Part shown: positions 41,545 through 50,462 of the stretch, piece by piece
How the letters are laid out: each line of letters starts with the position of its first letter
How positions within the stretch are numbered: position 1 is the first letter of the stretch
Source of the DNA: an uncultured Clostridia bacterium
GTDB taxonomy: Bacteria; Bacillota; Clostridia; Christensenellales; Borkfalkiaceae
Direction of reading: 5' to 3'
NCBI GenBank assembly: GCA_947627565.1
Contig: CANQWO010000001.1
Coordinates: 87,172-151,171, forward strand
DNA length: 64,000 nt
Position numbers and translations under genes: made by a program
Notes under the pieces: generated by a model
Told to the model about the DNA's origin: nothing
Seen by the model: the letters and a program-made list of their open reading frames with translations, nothing else
Database searches by the model: none

Positions 41545-43134
41545 TTATTTCAAACTCTGCACCGCTTCGCGAACGATGGGCAGCCCCGCGACATAGCGCT
41601 CCGCAAACGCCTCGAAGCCGGCGACGTCGGCGGGGTCGGGCGCAAGCGTGACGCCCTCCTGTCCCGCAAAGACGCGGTTTTCGAGGTAATCTTCGAGCGA
41701 TTCATCCTTCGTCTTGCGGATCATGTAGTTCGCGAGAACGGCCATACCCCATGCGCCGCCCTCTCCCGCCGTCTTCATGACGGTGACGGGCGCATTGATG
41801 GCGGCCGCGAGATAGCTCTGGCCGACGCGCTCCGTCTTGAAGAGGCCGCCGTGGCCCGTGATGCGGTCGAGCTTGACGCCCTCCTCCTTGAGCATGATAT
41901 CGCAGCCCACTTTGAGCGTTCCGAACGCGGAATAGAGATGGCTGCGCATAAAGTTGGCGAGGTTGAAGCGGCTGTCCGCCTTTCTGACAAACAGCGGACG
42001 GCCGTGCTCGACATGGGTGATGTTCTCATTGGAGACATAGTTATAGGGAAGCAATCCGCCGCAATCCTTGTCGCCCTCTTCGGAGGCAAAGTACAGCATG
42101 TCGTAGAGCTTCCACTTGGGGATCTCCACGCCCGCCAGTTCGGCAAATTCGCCGAACAGGTTGACCCAGCCGTTGAGATCGGATGTGCAGTTGTTGCAGT
42201 GCACCATGCCGACGAGGTCGCCGACCGGCGTCGTGACGAGGTCGATCTCGGGATAGGGCTTGGAGAGCTCCTTTTCGAGCACGATCATCGCGAAGACGGA
42301 AGTGCCCGCGGAGACGTTGCCCGTGCGCTTCTTGACGGAATTGGTGGCTACCATGCCCGTGCCTGCGTCTCCTTCGGGAGGGCAGAGCGGAATGCCGGGC
42401 TTCAGATTGCCCGTCGGGTCGAGGAACTTCGCGCCCTCGGGCGTGAGGCGGCCCGCGTCTTCTCCGGCGAGCAAAATTTCGGGCAAAATGTCTTCCACGC
42501 GGAAGGGAACCTTGCCCTTGACGAGCTCATTGAACTTGCGGAGCATGACGGGATCGTATTGCTTGGTGCGGGGATCGACGGGGAACATACCCGAAGCCTC
42601 GCCGATGCCGATCACCTTCTTGCCCGTGAGCATCCAGTGGACATAGCCCTCGAGGGTCGTTTGGAACACGATGTCCTTTACATGTTCCTCGCCGTCTAAA
42701 ATGGCCTGGTAGAGGTGCGCGATGGACCACCGCGCGGGAATGTGATATCCGAAGAGTTCGGTGAGACGTTCTCCCGCATAGGCCGCCGTGTTGTTGCGCC
42801 AGGTGCGGAACGGCACGAGCAGACGGTCGTTCTTATCGAAGACCATGTAGCCGTGCATCATGGCCGAAAATCCGATAGCGCCCAACGTGGTGAGCGTGAG
42901 ACCGTATTTCTCCTTGACGTCCTTCGCGAGGCTCGCATAGGTATCGCGCAGACCCTCGTGGATATCCTCGAGCGAATAGGACCAGATGTTTCCGATATGA
43001 CGGTTTTCCCAATCATGACTGCCCGACGCGATGGGCGTATTGTCCTCGTCCACGAGCACCGCCTTGATGCGCGTGGAACCAAATTCGATGCCGAGCGCAG
43101 TCCTTCCCAACTCGATCGCTTTGCTTGCTTCCAT
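41545..43134 (-). CDS. araB: L-ribulokinase-type FGGY kinase
   Basis: Phosphorylates L-ribulose. The 529 residues form the two-lobed FGGY sugar-kinase fold: [19 protein letters not shown] (N-terminal phosphate loop), [40 protein letters not shown] with [13 protein letters not shown], and the C-terminal [13 protein letters not shown]. It is closer to the clostridial arabinose-operon FGGY kinases than to E. coli AraB; substrate is inferred from araD and araA downstream. The frame extends to 43173, but the ATG at 43134 has a strong GGGGGGAG site. A consensus promoter lies 44 bases upstream. Confidence 0.9.
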   Translation of the reverse strand: MEASKAIELGRTALGIEFGSTRIKAVLVDEDNTPIASGSHDWENRHIGNIWSYSLEDIHEGLRDTYASLAKDVKEKYGLTLTTLGAIGFSAMMHGYMVFDKNDRLLVPFRTWRNNTAAYAGERLTELFGYHIPARWSIAHLYQAILDGEEHVKDIVFQTTLEGYVHWMLTGKKVIGIGEASGMFPVDPRTKQYDPVMLRKFNELVKGKVPFRVEDILPEILLAGEDAGRLTPEGAKFLDPTGNLKPGIPLCPPEGDAGTGMVATNSVKKRTGNVSAGTSVFAMIVLEKELSKPYPEIDLVTTPVGDLVGMVHCNNCTSDLNGWVNLFGEFAELAGVEIPKWKLYDMLYFASEEGDKDCGGLLPYNYVSNENITHVEHGRPLFVRKADSRFNLANFMRSHLYSAFGTLKVGCDIMLKEEGVKLDRITGHGGLFKTERVGQSYLAAAINAPVTVMKTAGEGGAWGMAVLANYMIRKTKDESLEDYLENRVFAGQEGVTLAPDPADVAGFEAFAERYVAGLPIVREAVQSLK

Positions 43135-43177
43135 AGTATCTCCCCCCTGCTTTGATAGTACGCATGCGCACATAATT

Positions 43178-43206
43178 ATTATAAATTAGTTTCCCTGAAA
43201 ATTCAA
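43178..43206 (-). promoter_or_regulatory. Promoter of araB-araD-araA
   Basis: TTGAAT (43201-43206), exactly 17 bases, TATAAT (43178-43183) on the minus strand. The early leader holds TGCGCATGCG-type palindromic sequence (43159-43170) that could bind a regulator. Confidence 0.85.
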
Positions 43207-43245
43207 TAGGGAAAACAAAAATTTTTTGTATTTTTTCCAAATCAT

Positions 43246-43278
43246 ACCGCCCGCCGTGCGGTTCGCACGGCGGGCGGT
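43246..43278 (-). terminator. Hairpin after mscS
   Basis: Fifteen-base perfect inverted repeat ACCGCCCGCCGTGCG / CGCACGGCGGGCGGT around a three-base loop, eight bases after the mscS stop. No T run follows directly; an A/T-rich stretch comes about 13 bases later. Confidence 0.7.
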
Positions 43279-43285
43279 GATCCGA

Positions 43286-44305
43286 TCATTCCTCTGTCTC
43301 GGGCGCGTCCTCTGCGGGCGCGGCGTTTTCGTCTGTCGGGGCTGTGTTCTCGCTTGCGGGCGCGGCGTTCTCGTCTGAGGGCGCCATGTGCACGTCCACC
43401 TGCGGGAACGGGATGTGGATTTCGTTCTCTTCGAAAACCGTCTTGATGGCGCAGCGCATTTGGCGCTGGGCTGCGAAGAAATCGCCCTCGCTGCACTTGG
43501 CGCCGAAATGCAGATCCACGCTCGACGCCGAGAGACTGTCGACCCCGTTGAAGTCGATATCGCCGAGAAGGGTCGGACACATCGCCCTGAGCTTTGCCTT
43601 GTTCGCCTCAAAAACTTCCTTGACGTGCTGCAAATTCTCCTCATAGCCGACGCCGACGAGGACGGTCGGATAGGAGATCTCCCGGCTCTGGTTGATGAAC
43701 ACTTTGATGGTGCTGTTGTTGGCGACGCGGATGTCGCCGCTGTAATTGATGAGCTTGGTGTTGCGGATGCCGATCTCCTGCACGGTACCGCGCCAGCCGT
43801 CGATGGTAACGATGTCCCCCACCTGCAGCGTGCCGTCGCACACGAGGAAGACGCCCGCGACGACGTCGGCGATGAGGCTCTGCATCCCGAGGCCGACGAT
43901 CAGAGTGAGGACGCCCGCGCCGGCGATCAGCGCGGCCACGTTGACGCCCCAGACGGCGAGCACCGCGATGAGCCCCGCGGCCCAGATCACCACGCGCGCG
44001 ATGCTCACGGCCAGCTTTCCGACGGTCACCCTGCGCGGCGTGCCCTTGAAGATCTTGCGCATCACAAAGCCGAGCACATAGAGGACGAGCAGCGTGATAA
44101 AGAGCGCTTCGATGCTTCCGAGGATGCGGGGCAAAAACGAGAGCAGCGTATCGAGAAATCCGTAGCCCGTCTTGATGCTTGTCCAACCGTTTTCGCCGTA
44201 AATTTCATCGTAGAAGATGAACCCCAGCACCACAATGACCGCGAACAGCACCAAAAATACCAACCCGACGATCTTGCGCGTCTTTCCCTTATTCACAGAT
44301 CCCAT
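43286..44305 (-). CDS. mscS: Small-conductance mechanosensitive channel, MscS family
   Basis: Opens on membrane tension to release solutes in hypo-osmotic shock. The 339 residues show a first helix (about 12-32), a second (58-80), a third near 95-115 and the glycine/alanine-rich pore helix AALIAGAGVLTLIVGLGMQS, followed by VCDGTLQVGDIVTIDGWRGT of the cytoplasmic beta domain. The C-terminal 35 residues are an acidic repeat, ENAAPASENTAPTDENAAPA. The frame is open far upstream; the ATG at 44305 gives a normal MscS start with GGAGG-type site. It is 13 bases after the serine dehydratase gene. Confidence 0.95.
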   Translation of the reverse strand: MGSVNKGKTRKIVGLVFLVLFAVIVVLGFIFYDEIYGENGWTSIKTGYGFLDTLLSFLPRILGSIEALFITLLVLYVLGFVMRKIFKGTPRRVTVGKLAVSIARVVIWAAGLIAVLAVWGVNVAALIAGAGVLTLIVGLGMQSLIADVVAGVFLVCDGTLQVGDIVTIDGWRGTVQEIGIRNTKLINYSGDIRVANNSTIKVFINQSREISYPTVLVGVGYEENLQHVKEVFEANKAKLRAMCPTLLGDIDFNGVDSLSASSVDLHFGAKCSEGDFFAAQRQMRCAIKTVFEENEIHIPFPQVDVHMAPSDENAAPASENTAPTDENAAPAEDAPETEE

Positions 44306-44318
44306 ATTGTCTCCTCCA

Positions 44319-45521
44319 CTAATCACAGCTATGATAAAGAACGGCCAAGCCGCCCTCCGACGTCTCGCGATAGCGCGCCGAGAGGTCTTTGCCCGTTTCA
44401 TACATCGTCTTGACGACGGTATCGAAAGAAATTTTGCGCGTCCCCGCCAACACATGGGCGAGTTCGGCCGAGGACAGCGCGCGCAGACAGGCGACGGCGT
44501 TGCGCTCGATGCAGGGGATCTGCACATATCCGCCGATGGGATCGCAGGTGAGCCCGAGCTGGTGCTCGAGCGCGATCTCGGCGGCGTACTCCGTTTCGTC
44601 GAGTCCCGCGCCGAAGAGGCGGCAAACGGCTGCGGCGGCCATGGAAGTCGCCGTCCCCACCTCCGCCTGACAGCCCGCTTCCGCCCCGCTGACGGAGGCG
44701 TTTTGTTTGACGGTGACGCCGACGAGCCCCGCCGTCGCGAGCGCGGCGACGATGCGCTTCTCGGAGAACCCGTGTTTGTTCGAAAGATAATAGAGCGCCG
44801 CGGGGAGCACGCCGCTGGCGCCGCATGTGGGCGCGGTGACGATGGTCCCGCCCGACGCGTTCTCCTCGCTCGTCGCAAACGCGAACGCGCATAAGAGCCG
44901 CTTTTCGCGCTCCTCGAGCTGTTCGTCCTCGGGGATCGATTCGAACAGCATCTTCGCTTTGCGCTCCACTTTGAGTTTGCCGGGGAGCACGCCCGACGCG
45001 GTGAGCCCCCTGCGGATGGTCTCCCGCATGGAATGCCAGACCTCCGCGAGGAAATCGTAAATTTCCTCCCCCTCGAAGTCGTAGACGACCTGTTCCAAAC
45101 TGCAATTTTTTTCCCTGCAATAGGCGAGGATCGCGTCGAAATCGGCGAAGGGATAGACGTGGGCGCGCGGGACCTCCGGATCGGAAGCCTTGCGGATGGT
45201 CCCTCCCCCCACGGAGAGATAGCGCGTCCTTTCGAGGAGACGGGCGCCGTCGTAGGCCTCTAAATCCAGCGTGTTGGGATGCGGAAGATCGCGCGCGGCG
45301 GGGTCGAAGACGACTTCACAGGGCTTGGAAAATGCCTCGATCAGGGCGCGGTCCGTGAGATGCCCCTTGCCCGTGAGGGCGAGCGAGCCGTAGAGCACGG
45401 CGACAAAACGCGTCGCGCCGGGATGTACGGCTTCAAATTCCTGCGCCGCGCGGACAGGGCCCATCGTGTGCGAGCTCGAGGGCCCTTTGCCGATCTTGTA
45501 GAGTTCCCGTAACGATTCCAT
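44319..45521 (-). CDS. sdaA: L-serine ammonia-lyase, fused beta and alpha chains
   Basis: Deaminates L-serine to pyruvate and ammonia using a [4Fe-4S] cluster. The 400-residue protein joins the beta-type N-terminal domain (LYKIGKGPSSSHTMGPVRAA, 8-27) and the alpha-type catalytic domain (GGTIVTAPTCGASGVLPAAL, SGAEAGCQAEVGTATSMAAA, CDPIGGYVQIPCIERNA), as in E. coli SdaA, whereas many Firmicutes have two separate chains. Cluster cysteines (TCGAS, LTCDPIGG, IPCIERN) are kept. The ATG at 45521 follows GAGGAGC and lies eight bases after purH. Confidence 0.95.
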   Translation of the reverse strand: MESLRELYKIGKGPSSSHTMGPVRAAQEFEAVHPGATRFVAVLYGSLALTGKGHLTDRALIEAFSKPCEVVFDPAARDLPHPNTLDLEAYDGARLLERTRYLSVGGGTIRKASDPEVPRAHVYPFADFDAILAYCREKNCSLEQVVYDFEGEEIYDFLAEVWHSMRETIRRGLTASGVLPGKLKVERKAKMLFESIPEDEQLEEREKRLLCAFAFATSEENASGGTIVTAPTCGASGVLPAALYYLSNKHGFSEKRIVAALATAGLVGVTVKQNASVSGAEAGCQAEVGTATSMAAAAVCRLFGAGLDETEYAAEIALEHQLGLTCDPIGGYVQIPCIERNAVACLRALSSAELAHVLAGTRKISFDTVVKTMYETGKDLSARYRETSEGGLAVLYHSCD

Positions 45522-45529
45522 AATGCTCC

Positions 45530-47047
45530 TCAATTCTTGAAGTGGCGGCGATCGCCGACCAACATGGCCATGCCGTATGTATCGAGCAGGGCGAGCGCGT
45601 CGGCATCGGGCGCCTCGGAGGCGACGATGGCCGTAATGCCCGCCCGATGGCTCAGTTCGATCAGATCCGCGGAGGAAAAGGCGGCGTCGGACGCGAGCAC
45701 GGCGCCTCTTACGGCGTCGCCCGCGAGCGCCAAAGCAAACGAGAGCGCCAACGCGCGGCTCGTCTGTCCCGTTCCGATCCCCACCGTTTTGGTCGCCGTT
45801 CCGATGACGACGGCGCTCGAGCGCGCGTGCTTGGCGACCTTGTAATTGAACGCGAGGGCGGCGAGCTCCTCCTCCGTCGGCTTCCGCGCCGTGACGACCG
45901 ACGTCGTTCCAAAGAGCGACGTATCATAGGTCTGCACGAGCAGACCCCCGTAGATCTTGGTCATATCCAGCGTGGAAAACTGCACTTTGCTGCGGATGTC
46001 GGGGCTCTCCATCAGGATCAATTCCGTCTCGCAGGCGAGCTCGGCCATGGCTTCGGGCGTAAATCCAACGGCCAATACCGACTCGATCCCCCGCCCCGCA
46101 AACAAGTGGGCGACGCGCGCGTCCACAATGCCGTTGACGGCGATGATGGTGTTCCGGAATCCGCCCCCAAGTCCCGAAAAGGCCTCGTAGATGCTCCCGC
46201 CCGTACTCACCGCCGAGACGGCGCAGTGCTTGCAGACCACGGCGGCGGGACCGTCAAATTCCTTGACGAGCTCCAGCGCGGTATTCAGGTCCTCCATGCA
46301 GTTATAGGTGAGCGCGGGCCCCGAGAGCTGCCTGGCGCGCGCCAGAGAGCCCTCTTTGAGCAGACGTTCGCGGTAGACCGCCGCCCGTTGGTGCGGATTT
46401 TCGCCGTAGCGCATGTCCTGCGCCTTCTCGAACGTCACGGTGAGTGTCTTGGGGAAGGGAATATCGAGCTCGTGGGAGAGATACTGTGCGACCAGCGCGT
46501 CGTAGGACGCCGTATAGGAGAACGCCTTATACATGAGATACTTCCGCTCGTCCTCGGGGATGAAGCCTGCCGCGAGATCGCAGAGGACCCGGTCGTAATC
46601 ATCGGGATCGCAGACGGCGACGGCCTGCATGAAGTGTTTGGCCGCGGCGTCCAAGAGCGCAACGCCGCCCGCGTCGATGTGCGAGGAGGCCTCCTCAAAC
46701 GAAAGCCCCGCCTCCATATCGCGTTCGAACGGATAGAGGTTGACGACGACGAGCTGGATGGGATAGACGTCCTCCTCGTCGAGCGCGGCGCGCTGTTCGG
46801 GCGTGAGACACCCCGCGATGATGCCCGTATAGATGGCGGGATGTACCGCGCGCACCTTGCCGCCGAGCGGCTCGGGATAGCCCGTGAGATCGTGCGCCGA
46901 AAGAACGGGGAGCCCGCCCTCTTTCAGGACCTGCGCCGTCCCCTCCGTCGCGATGAGCTCGTAGCCGTATTCCACGAGATAGCGGCAAAATTCGACGACG
47001 CCGCGCTTATCGAAGACGCTGATATACGCCCGCTTTTTCTCTTCCAT
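45530..47047 (-). CDS. purH: Bifunctional AICAR formyltransferase/IMP cyclohydrolase
   Basis: Performs the last two steps of IMP synthesis. The 505 residues comprise an MGS-like IMP cyclohydrolase domain (1-190; YISVFDKRGVVEFCRYL, GGKVRAVHPAIYTGI, VVVNLYPFE) and an AICAR transformylase domain (195-505; DMRYGENPHQRAAVY, VVCKHCAVSAV, GGSLV-like glycine loops, and a conserved C-terminal DAFF-type segment, here DAAFSSADLIE). No other pur genes are adjacent. GAGG precedes the ATG at 47047. Confidence 0.96.
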   Translation of the reverse strand: MEEKKRAYISVFDKRGVVEFCRYLVEYGYELIATEGTAQVLKEGGLPVLSAHDLTGYPEPLGGKVRAVHPAIYTGIIAGCLTPEQRAALDEEDVYPIQLVVVNLYPFERDMEAGLSFEEASSHIDAGGVALLDAAAKHFMQAVAVCDPDDYDRVLCDLAAGFIPEDERKYLMYKAFSYTASYDALVAQYLSHELDIPFPKTLTVTFEKAQDMRYGENPHQRAAVYRERLLKEGSLARARQLSGPALTYNCMEDLNTALELVKEFDGPAAVVCKHCAVSAVSTGGSIYEAFSGLGGGFRNTIIAVNGIVDARVAHLFAGRGIESVLAVGFTPEAMAELACETELILMESPDIRSKVQFSTLDMTKIYGGLLVQTYDTSLFGTTSVVTARKPTEEELAALAFNYKVAKHARSSAVVIGTATKTVGIGTGQTSRALALSFALALAGDAVRGAVLASDAAFSSADLIELSHRAGITAIVASEAPDADALALLDTYGMAMLVGDRRHFKN

Positions 47048-47096
47048 GGTGACCTCTTGCGATAAATTCTTCAAACCGCACATACTGCATACGGCT

Positions 47097-47387
47097 ATGA
47101 TCTTCCTCTACGTTCTCCTGACCGTCTATATCGCCGCCGTCAACTTCTACGGCTTCCGCTTCATCAAATTGCAACGGGACAGCGCGGACGCGGGCGAGAC
47201 GCCCGCAGGCGACGGAAAACTCTTTCTCACCGCGATCATGGGCGGCGCGCTCTCCATCTACATCTCCATGTTTGCGATGCGATACCGCCTTTCGAGCTTC
47301 GTTCTCATGGTATTTTTGCCCCTTCTGGCCGTTTTCAATCTCTACTGCTTCTATATGGCCTATCGCATGATCTGGCTGTTTCTATGA
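47097..47387 (+). CDS. Small membrane protein, DUF1294-like
   Basis: A 96-residue membrane protein with three to four hydrophobic segments (MIFLYVLLTVYIAAVNFYGF; KLFLTAIMGGALSIYISMFA; SSFVLMVFLPLLAVFNLYCF). The pattern of a first helix, a polar loop, KLFLTAIMGGALS and a MRYR motif followed by a long hydrophobic end resembles DUF1294 proteins, though the usual basic loop motif has changed, so this is tentative. It is divergent from purH (49 bases) and ends eight bases before the convergent HAD gene. No clear ribosome site; a TTGCGA-17-CATACT promoter-like pair lies at 47058-47086. Confidence 0.6.
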   Translation: MIFLYVLLTVYIAAVNFYGFRFIKLQRDSADAGETPAGDGKLFLTAIMGGALSIYISMFAMRYRLSSFVLMVFLPLLAVFNLYCFYMAYRMIWLFL

Positions 47388-47395
47388 CGCCGCGG

Positions 47396-48217
47396 CTACG
47401 GGCGGAAGCGCGCTTCGAGGAACTTGGCGACGCCGTCTTCCTCGCAATAGCCGGTAACGCCCGTCGCCTTCGCTTTGAGCCATGCGTCCGCATTCATGAC
47501 GGCGTATTTCTCTTCGCAGACGTCGAACATATCCGAATCATTGGAGGTATCGCCGAAGCACACCACCCGGTCGCAGCCGAGATATTCCCGCAAAAAGCGC
47601 ACGCCGTTGGCCTTGGTCGCCTCGCGGGGGGAGATCTCCATCCAAAAATCGTTCTGATAGGTCTCCTGGTGAAAGATGCAGATGAAGCGGGTATCGTATT
47701 TCAGGTCGTTCCACGCGCTCTCGAGCTGTTCCCGGGGACCGACGCATTTGAAATACAGAACGGTATCCTCGATGAGCGCTTCGGGCGATTCGACGGCGAC
47801 GAGGCGGTCGTCGCCCATGCGGCGGGAGAGATAGCGGCGGATGCCCTCGCTCTCGGCGCCCTTCATCCACACGACGCGCTCCTTCCCGGGCACGGCGCTG
47901 AACACGATGGGAACGATGCCGAACCCGAGGAGCACGGAGAGGACGTATTGTTTCCAATCGTCCTCGAATACGACGTATTTCAGCGTCTCTCCCTTGATGA
48001 AATCGTAGATGATGCCGCCGTTATAGAGGATCGCCGGCACGCGGATATTCAATCCGGAAACCGCGCGGCAAGCGCTCCGCGCAGATCTTGCCGTCGCATA
48101 GGTGAGCATCAGGCCCTCGTCGATCAGGCGGTTGAGATGCTCGCGGCTGTATGCCGATACCTTTTCCTCGCTGGTCAGAAGCGTTCCGTCCAAATCGGTC
48201 ACAAACAGTGTCTTCAT
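47396..48217 (-). CDS. HAD superfamily hydrolase, Cof/IIB type
   Basis: A 273-residue sugar-phosphatase-like HAD protein. Motif I is FVTDLDGTLL (residues 4-13, catalytic Asp pair), motif II TYATARS near 56, the motif III lysine in EATKANGVRFL, and motif IV FGDTSNDSDMF. The cap inserted between motifs II and III (about 80-190) is of the IIB type. Such enzymes dephosphorylate sugar phosphates or flavin/pyridoxal precursors; the substrate cannot be told. It is monocistronic, with its own extended -10 promoter upstream. Confidence 0.92.
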   Translation of the reverse strand: MKTLFVTDLDGTLLTSEEKVSAYSREHLNRLIDEGLMLTYATARSARSACRAVSGLNIRVPAILYNGGIIYDFIKGETLKYVVFEDDWKQYVLSVLLGFGIVPIVFSAVPGKERVVWMKGAESEGIRRYLSRRMGDDRLVAVESPEALIEDTVLYFKCVGPREQLESAWNDLKYDTRFICIFHQETYQNDFWMEISPREATKANGVRFLREYLGCDRVVCFGDTSNDSDMFDVCEEKYAVMNADAWLKAKATGVTGYCEEDGVAKFLEARFRP

Positions 48218-48244
48218 AATTCTCCGTATTTACTTCTCTCCACC

Positions 48245-48253
48245 ATTATAGCA
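48245..48253 (-). promoter_or_regulatory. Extended -10 promoter of the HAD gene
   Basis: TGC-TATAAT on the minus strand (-10 at 48245-48250), 28 bases before the start; no strong -35 at normal distance. An ACCGCC-TTGTC-GGCGGT stem lies upstream at about 48272-48288. Confidence 0.6.
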
Positions 48254-48390
48254 CGTACAGCCCATAAATGCACCGCCGACAAGGCGGTTTTCCGGAAAAA
48301 GTTTTGTTTGTCAGCTATTGACAGAAGTTGTGAAAACACTCGCGAAAAAAGCGGTTTCTTGACAAAAAAAGCGTTTTTGGAAGACAAGAT

Positions 48391-48404
48391 GCGGACATGG
48401 TATG
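48391..48404 (+). repeat. Recurrent oligomer GCGGACATGGTATG, intergenic copy
   Basis: Exact 14-base match to 20458-20471, 34643-34656 and 50463-50476; 13-base match at 36903-36915. All are in the same orientation. This copy lies 20 bases past the carbonic anhydrase stop. Confidence 0.7.
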
Positions 48405-48423
48405 CCCGCATGACTTCATGAAC

Positions 48424-48969
48424 CTATAAAAATTCCACGCTGCCCGTCTCGAGACGGTAGAGCGCTCCGACGGTGCGCGCAAATCCGCCGCCCAATTTTT
48501 CACGGACGGTCCGAACGCCGTGCAGCACATTTTTCCTGCTCGCCTCGACGGGGTCGGCCGTTTCCCCGACGGCGAGGGCGATCTCCTGCGTGAGCGCGGC
48601 GATATAGCCCTCCCCGCCGCCCGAAAGCGCCGCGGCGACGGCGCCGCAGCCCGTATGGCCGAGTATGACGACGAGCGGACAGCCGAGATGCGAGACGGCA
48701 TATTCGATGCTCCCGAGCTGGTGCGGGCCCATGACGTTGCCCGCGACGCGGATCACGAAGAGTTCACCGAGGCCCGCGTCGAAGAGGGCCTCCGGCACGA
48801 CGCGGGAATCCGAACAGCAAACGACGACGGCAAAGGGCGCCTGCCCCTCCGCACAGAGCTGTTTCCTCCGCGGGACGGTGTAATCCCCCAGCCGCCGCTC
48901 TCCGAGGTAGCGGGCGTTCCCCGCCCTGAGTTTTTCCAGCGCGCTCTCCGCCGTAATGGATGGTTTCAT
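48424..48969 (-). CDS. Beta-class carbonic anhydrase
   Basis: Interconverts CO2 and bicarbonate. The 181 residues carry the zinc ligands and dyad: VVVCCSDSRVVPEALFD (Cys and Asp-Arg) and ILGHTGCGAVAAAL (His and Cys), plus FVIRVAGNVMGPHQLGSIEY. The length is at the short end of the class. The ATG is six bases after a perfect TACAAT with TTGACA at 17 bases, and no ribosome site exists, so the message is probably leaderless. Downstream, T-rich sequence at 48335-48380 may end the transcript. Confidence 0.95.
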   Translation of the reverse strand: MKPSITAESALEKLRAGNARYLGERRLGDYTVPRRKQLCAEGQAPFAVVVCCSDSRVVPEALFDAGLGELFVIRVAGNVMGPHQLGSIEYAVSHLGCPLVVILGHTGCGAVAAALSGGGEGYIAALTQEIALAVGETADPVEASRKNVLHGVRTVREKLGGGFARTVGALYRLETGSVEFL

Positions 48970-48975
48970 AGTAAG

Positions 48976-49004
48976 ATTGTATCATCCGGCCGCCCGGTTG
49001 TCAA
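48976..49004 (-). promoter_or_regulatory. Consensus promoter of the carbonic anhydrase gene
   Basis: TTGACA (48999-49004), 17-base spacer, extended TGA-TACAAT (-10 at 48976-48981). Only CTTACT separates the -10 from the ATG. Confidence 0.85.
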
Positions 49005-49018
49005 GAGATTGGAAAAAA

Positions 49019-49045
49019 TGCGCCGCAAATTTCGTTTGCGGCGCA
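49019..49045 (-). terminator. Terminator of the GH27 operon
   Basis: Eleven-base perfect arms TGCGCCGCAAA / TTTGCGGCGCA with a five-base loop, followed on the minus strand by TTTTTTCC, five bases after the zinc-ribbon gene. Confidence 0.9.
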
Positions 49046-49049
49046 AAAA

Positions 49050-49241
49050 TCAGTCCTCTTTGACAAAGTACATGCAACCCGCGGCGAGATACTCCCCGAT
49101 CTTTTCGCGCAGACGGAGCTCGGAGACGCCGAGTTTTTCCGCCATACAGCGCATACAGAGGCGCGCCGCATTGGCATTCAGCTTGCGGTTGAGGCCGAGC
49201 TCGTTGAAGGAGAGCGGCTTTTCGCACTTCGCGCAGGTCAC
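49050..49241 (-). CDS. Small zinc-ribbon protein translationally coupled to GH27
   Basis: A 63-residue protein starting with GTG: CAKCEKPLSFNELGLNRKLN, then ARLCMRCMAEKLGVSELRLR and AAGCMYFVKED. Two CxxC pairs probably bind one zinc. Similar short clostridial proteins (C..C-x-FS..ELGLN-KL...C..C.AE) are known to me only as hypothetical. The GTG overlaps the GH27 stop (GTGA), so it is made by coupled translation. The long upstream frame is antisense-free but out of phase with GH27 and not used. Confidence 0.75.
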   Translation of the reverse strand: MTCAKCEKPLSFNELGLNRKLNANAARLCMRCMAEKLGVSELRLREKIGEYLAAGCMYFVKED

Positions 49242-50362
49242 TTCGCGACCACCCGAAGCCGATAGACCTTGCAGGAATGCGGGGGCAACGACGCGAACAG
49301 AATGCCGTTGACCGCGCGCAACGTCTCTCCCGTATAGAGCTCTTTGCCGCACAGCGTCCTGCCGCTGATCGAGGGCACGCCGAGGTCGTCGGCCGCATAC
49401 CATGTGTTCGCGGGCGCATCGGAGAGGTTGAAAAATCCGCATGCGATATCCCCGTTCGCGAGTTGGCGGATGATCACGGGCACGTCGTCGGTGAAGTTGC
49501 GGCAGATGTAGGGCCGGGCGCCGCGCGCGTCCTGCTGGATGGCGATGAGCTCCCGGTTGGTGAGGATGGAATAGGTCGTCTCGTCCATATTGCGGACGTC
49601 ACAGCCGATCATCAGAGGCGACGCAAGCAGGCACCATGCCGCGAAGTGGACGCGATATTCGTCGTCTGTGCACCCCTTGAGGCCGACATGCCCCTTCCCG
49701 TGCATGCCGACGATCAGCATGTCCATATCGTTGAAACACCCGACGCCGCCATAGGGCAAGATATCGTATTGCCGCTTGATGAGTTCGCGCACGGATTCCC
49801 AGGTATCGACAATGTCCCCCGTGGAGCGCCACATGTTGGCGCCGGTCGTCCCGATCCATTCGTGGGTCTCGTCGGCGCCCCAACTGCACGCGCTGAAGAG
49901 GATGTCCCGCCCGCAGCCCGCGAGCGCCAGCCCCATGCGGCGGTAGAGATTGGCGCCGTCCGCCGAGAGCGGCTTATGACAATAGTCGTATTTCAAAAAA
50001 TCCACGCCCCAGCCCGCGAACGTCTCCGCGTCGAGGAACTCCCGATCGTAGCTGGAGGGATAGGCGGCGCAGGTCAAGAGGCCCGCGCAGGAATAGATGC
50101 CGAACTTCAGCCCCTTGGAATGGATGTAGTCGGCGACATACCGCATGCCGTGCGGAAACTTTTTCGGATCGGGCACGAGCCGCCCGTCTTCGCCGCGCTC
50201 CCTGCAGGCCCAGCAGTCGTCGATGACGACGTATTCATAGCCCGCGTCTTTCAGCCCGGAGGAGACGATGGCGTCGACGGAGGAAAAAATCAATTCCTCG
50301 CTGATGTTTTCGGCAAATGTGTTCCAGGTGTTCCAGCCCATGGGCGGCGTATTTTTGATCAT
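49238..50362 (-). CDS. Alpha-galactosidase, family GH27
   Basis: A 374-residue GH27 enzyme. PPMGWNTWNTF (6-16) and YVVIDDCWACRER (45-56) open the barrel; the nucleophile is Asp126 in FLKYDYC and the acid/base Asp183 in RSTGDI; GCFNDMDMLIVG follows. No signal peptide, so it is intracellular. The ATG at 50362 follows GGGAG and matches the family start, although the frame extends further. A strong promoter lies 35 bases upstream. With the GH36 enzyme this gives two alpha-galactosidases of different families in 13 kb. Confidence 0.95.
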   Translation of the reverse strand: MIKNTPPMGWNTWNTFAENISEELIFSSVDAIVSSGLKDAGYEYVVIDDCWACRERGEDGRLVPDPKKFPHGMRYVADYIHSKGLKFGIYSCAGLLTCAAYPSSYDREFLDAETFAGWGVDFLKYDYCHKPLSADGANLYRRMGLALAGCGRDILFSACSWGADETHEWIGTTGANMWRSTGDIVDTWESVRELIKRQYDILPYGGVGCFNDMDMLIVGMHGKGHVGLKGCTDDEYRVHFAAWCLLASPLMIGCDVRNMDETTYSILTNRELIAIQQDARGARPYICRNFTDDVPVIIRQLANGDIACGFFNLSDAPANTWYAADDLGVPSISGRTLCGKELYTGETLRAVNGILFASLPPHSCKVYRLRVVAK

Positions 50363-50396
50363 GTTGCTCCCTCGCTCGATTTTTCGTGTTTGGTTC

Positions 50397-50426
50397 ATTA
50401 TAGCGCGGAGGTCCCGCATTTGTCAA
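50397..50426 (-). promoter_or_regulatory. Promoter of the GH27 operon
   Basis: TTGACA (50421-50426), 18-base spacer, TATAAT (50397-50402). The spacer contains GCGG-GACCT-CCGC, a possible operator that would block RNA polymerase. Confidence 0.85.
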
Positions 50427-50462
50427 GCCGTTTTTGATATTTTGAAAATGATGCGGCATATC

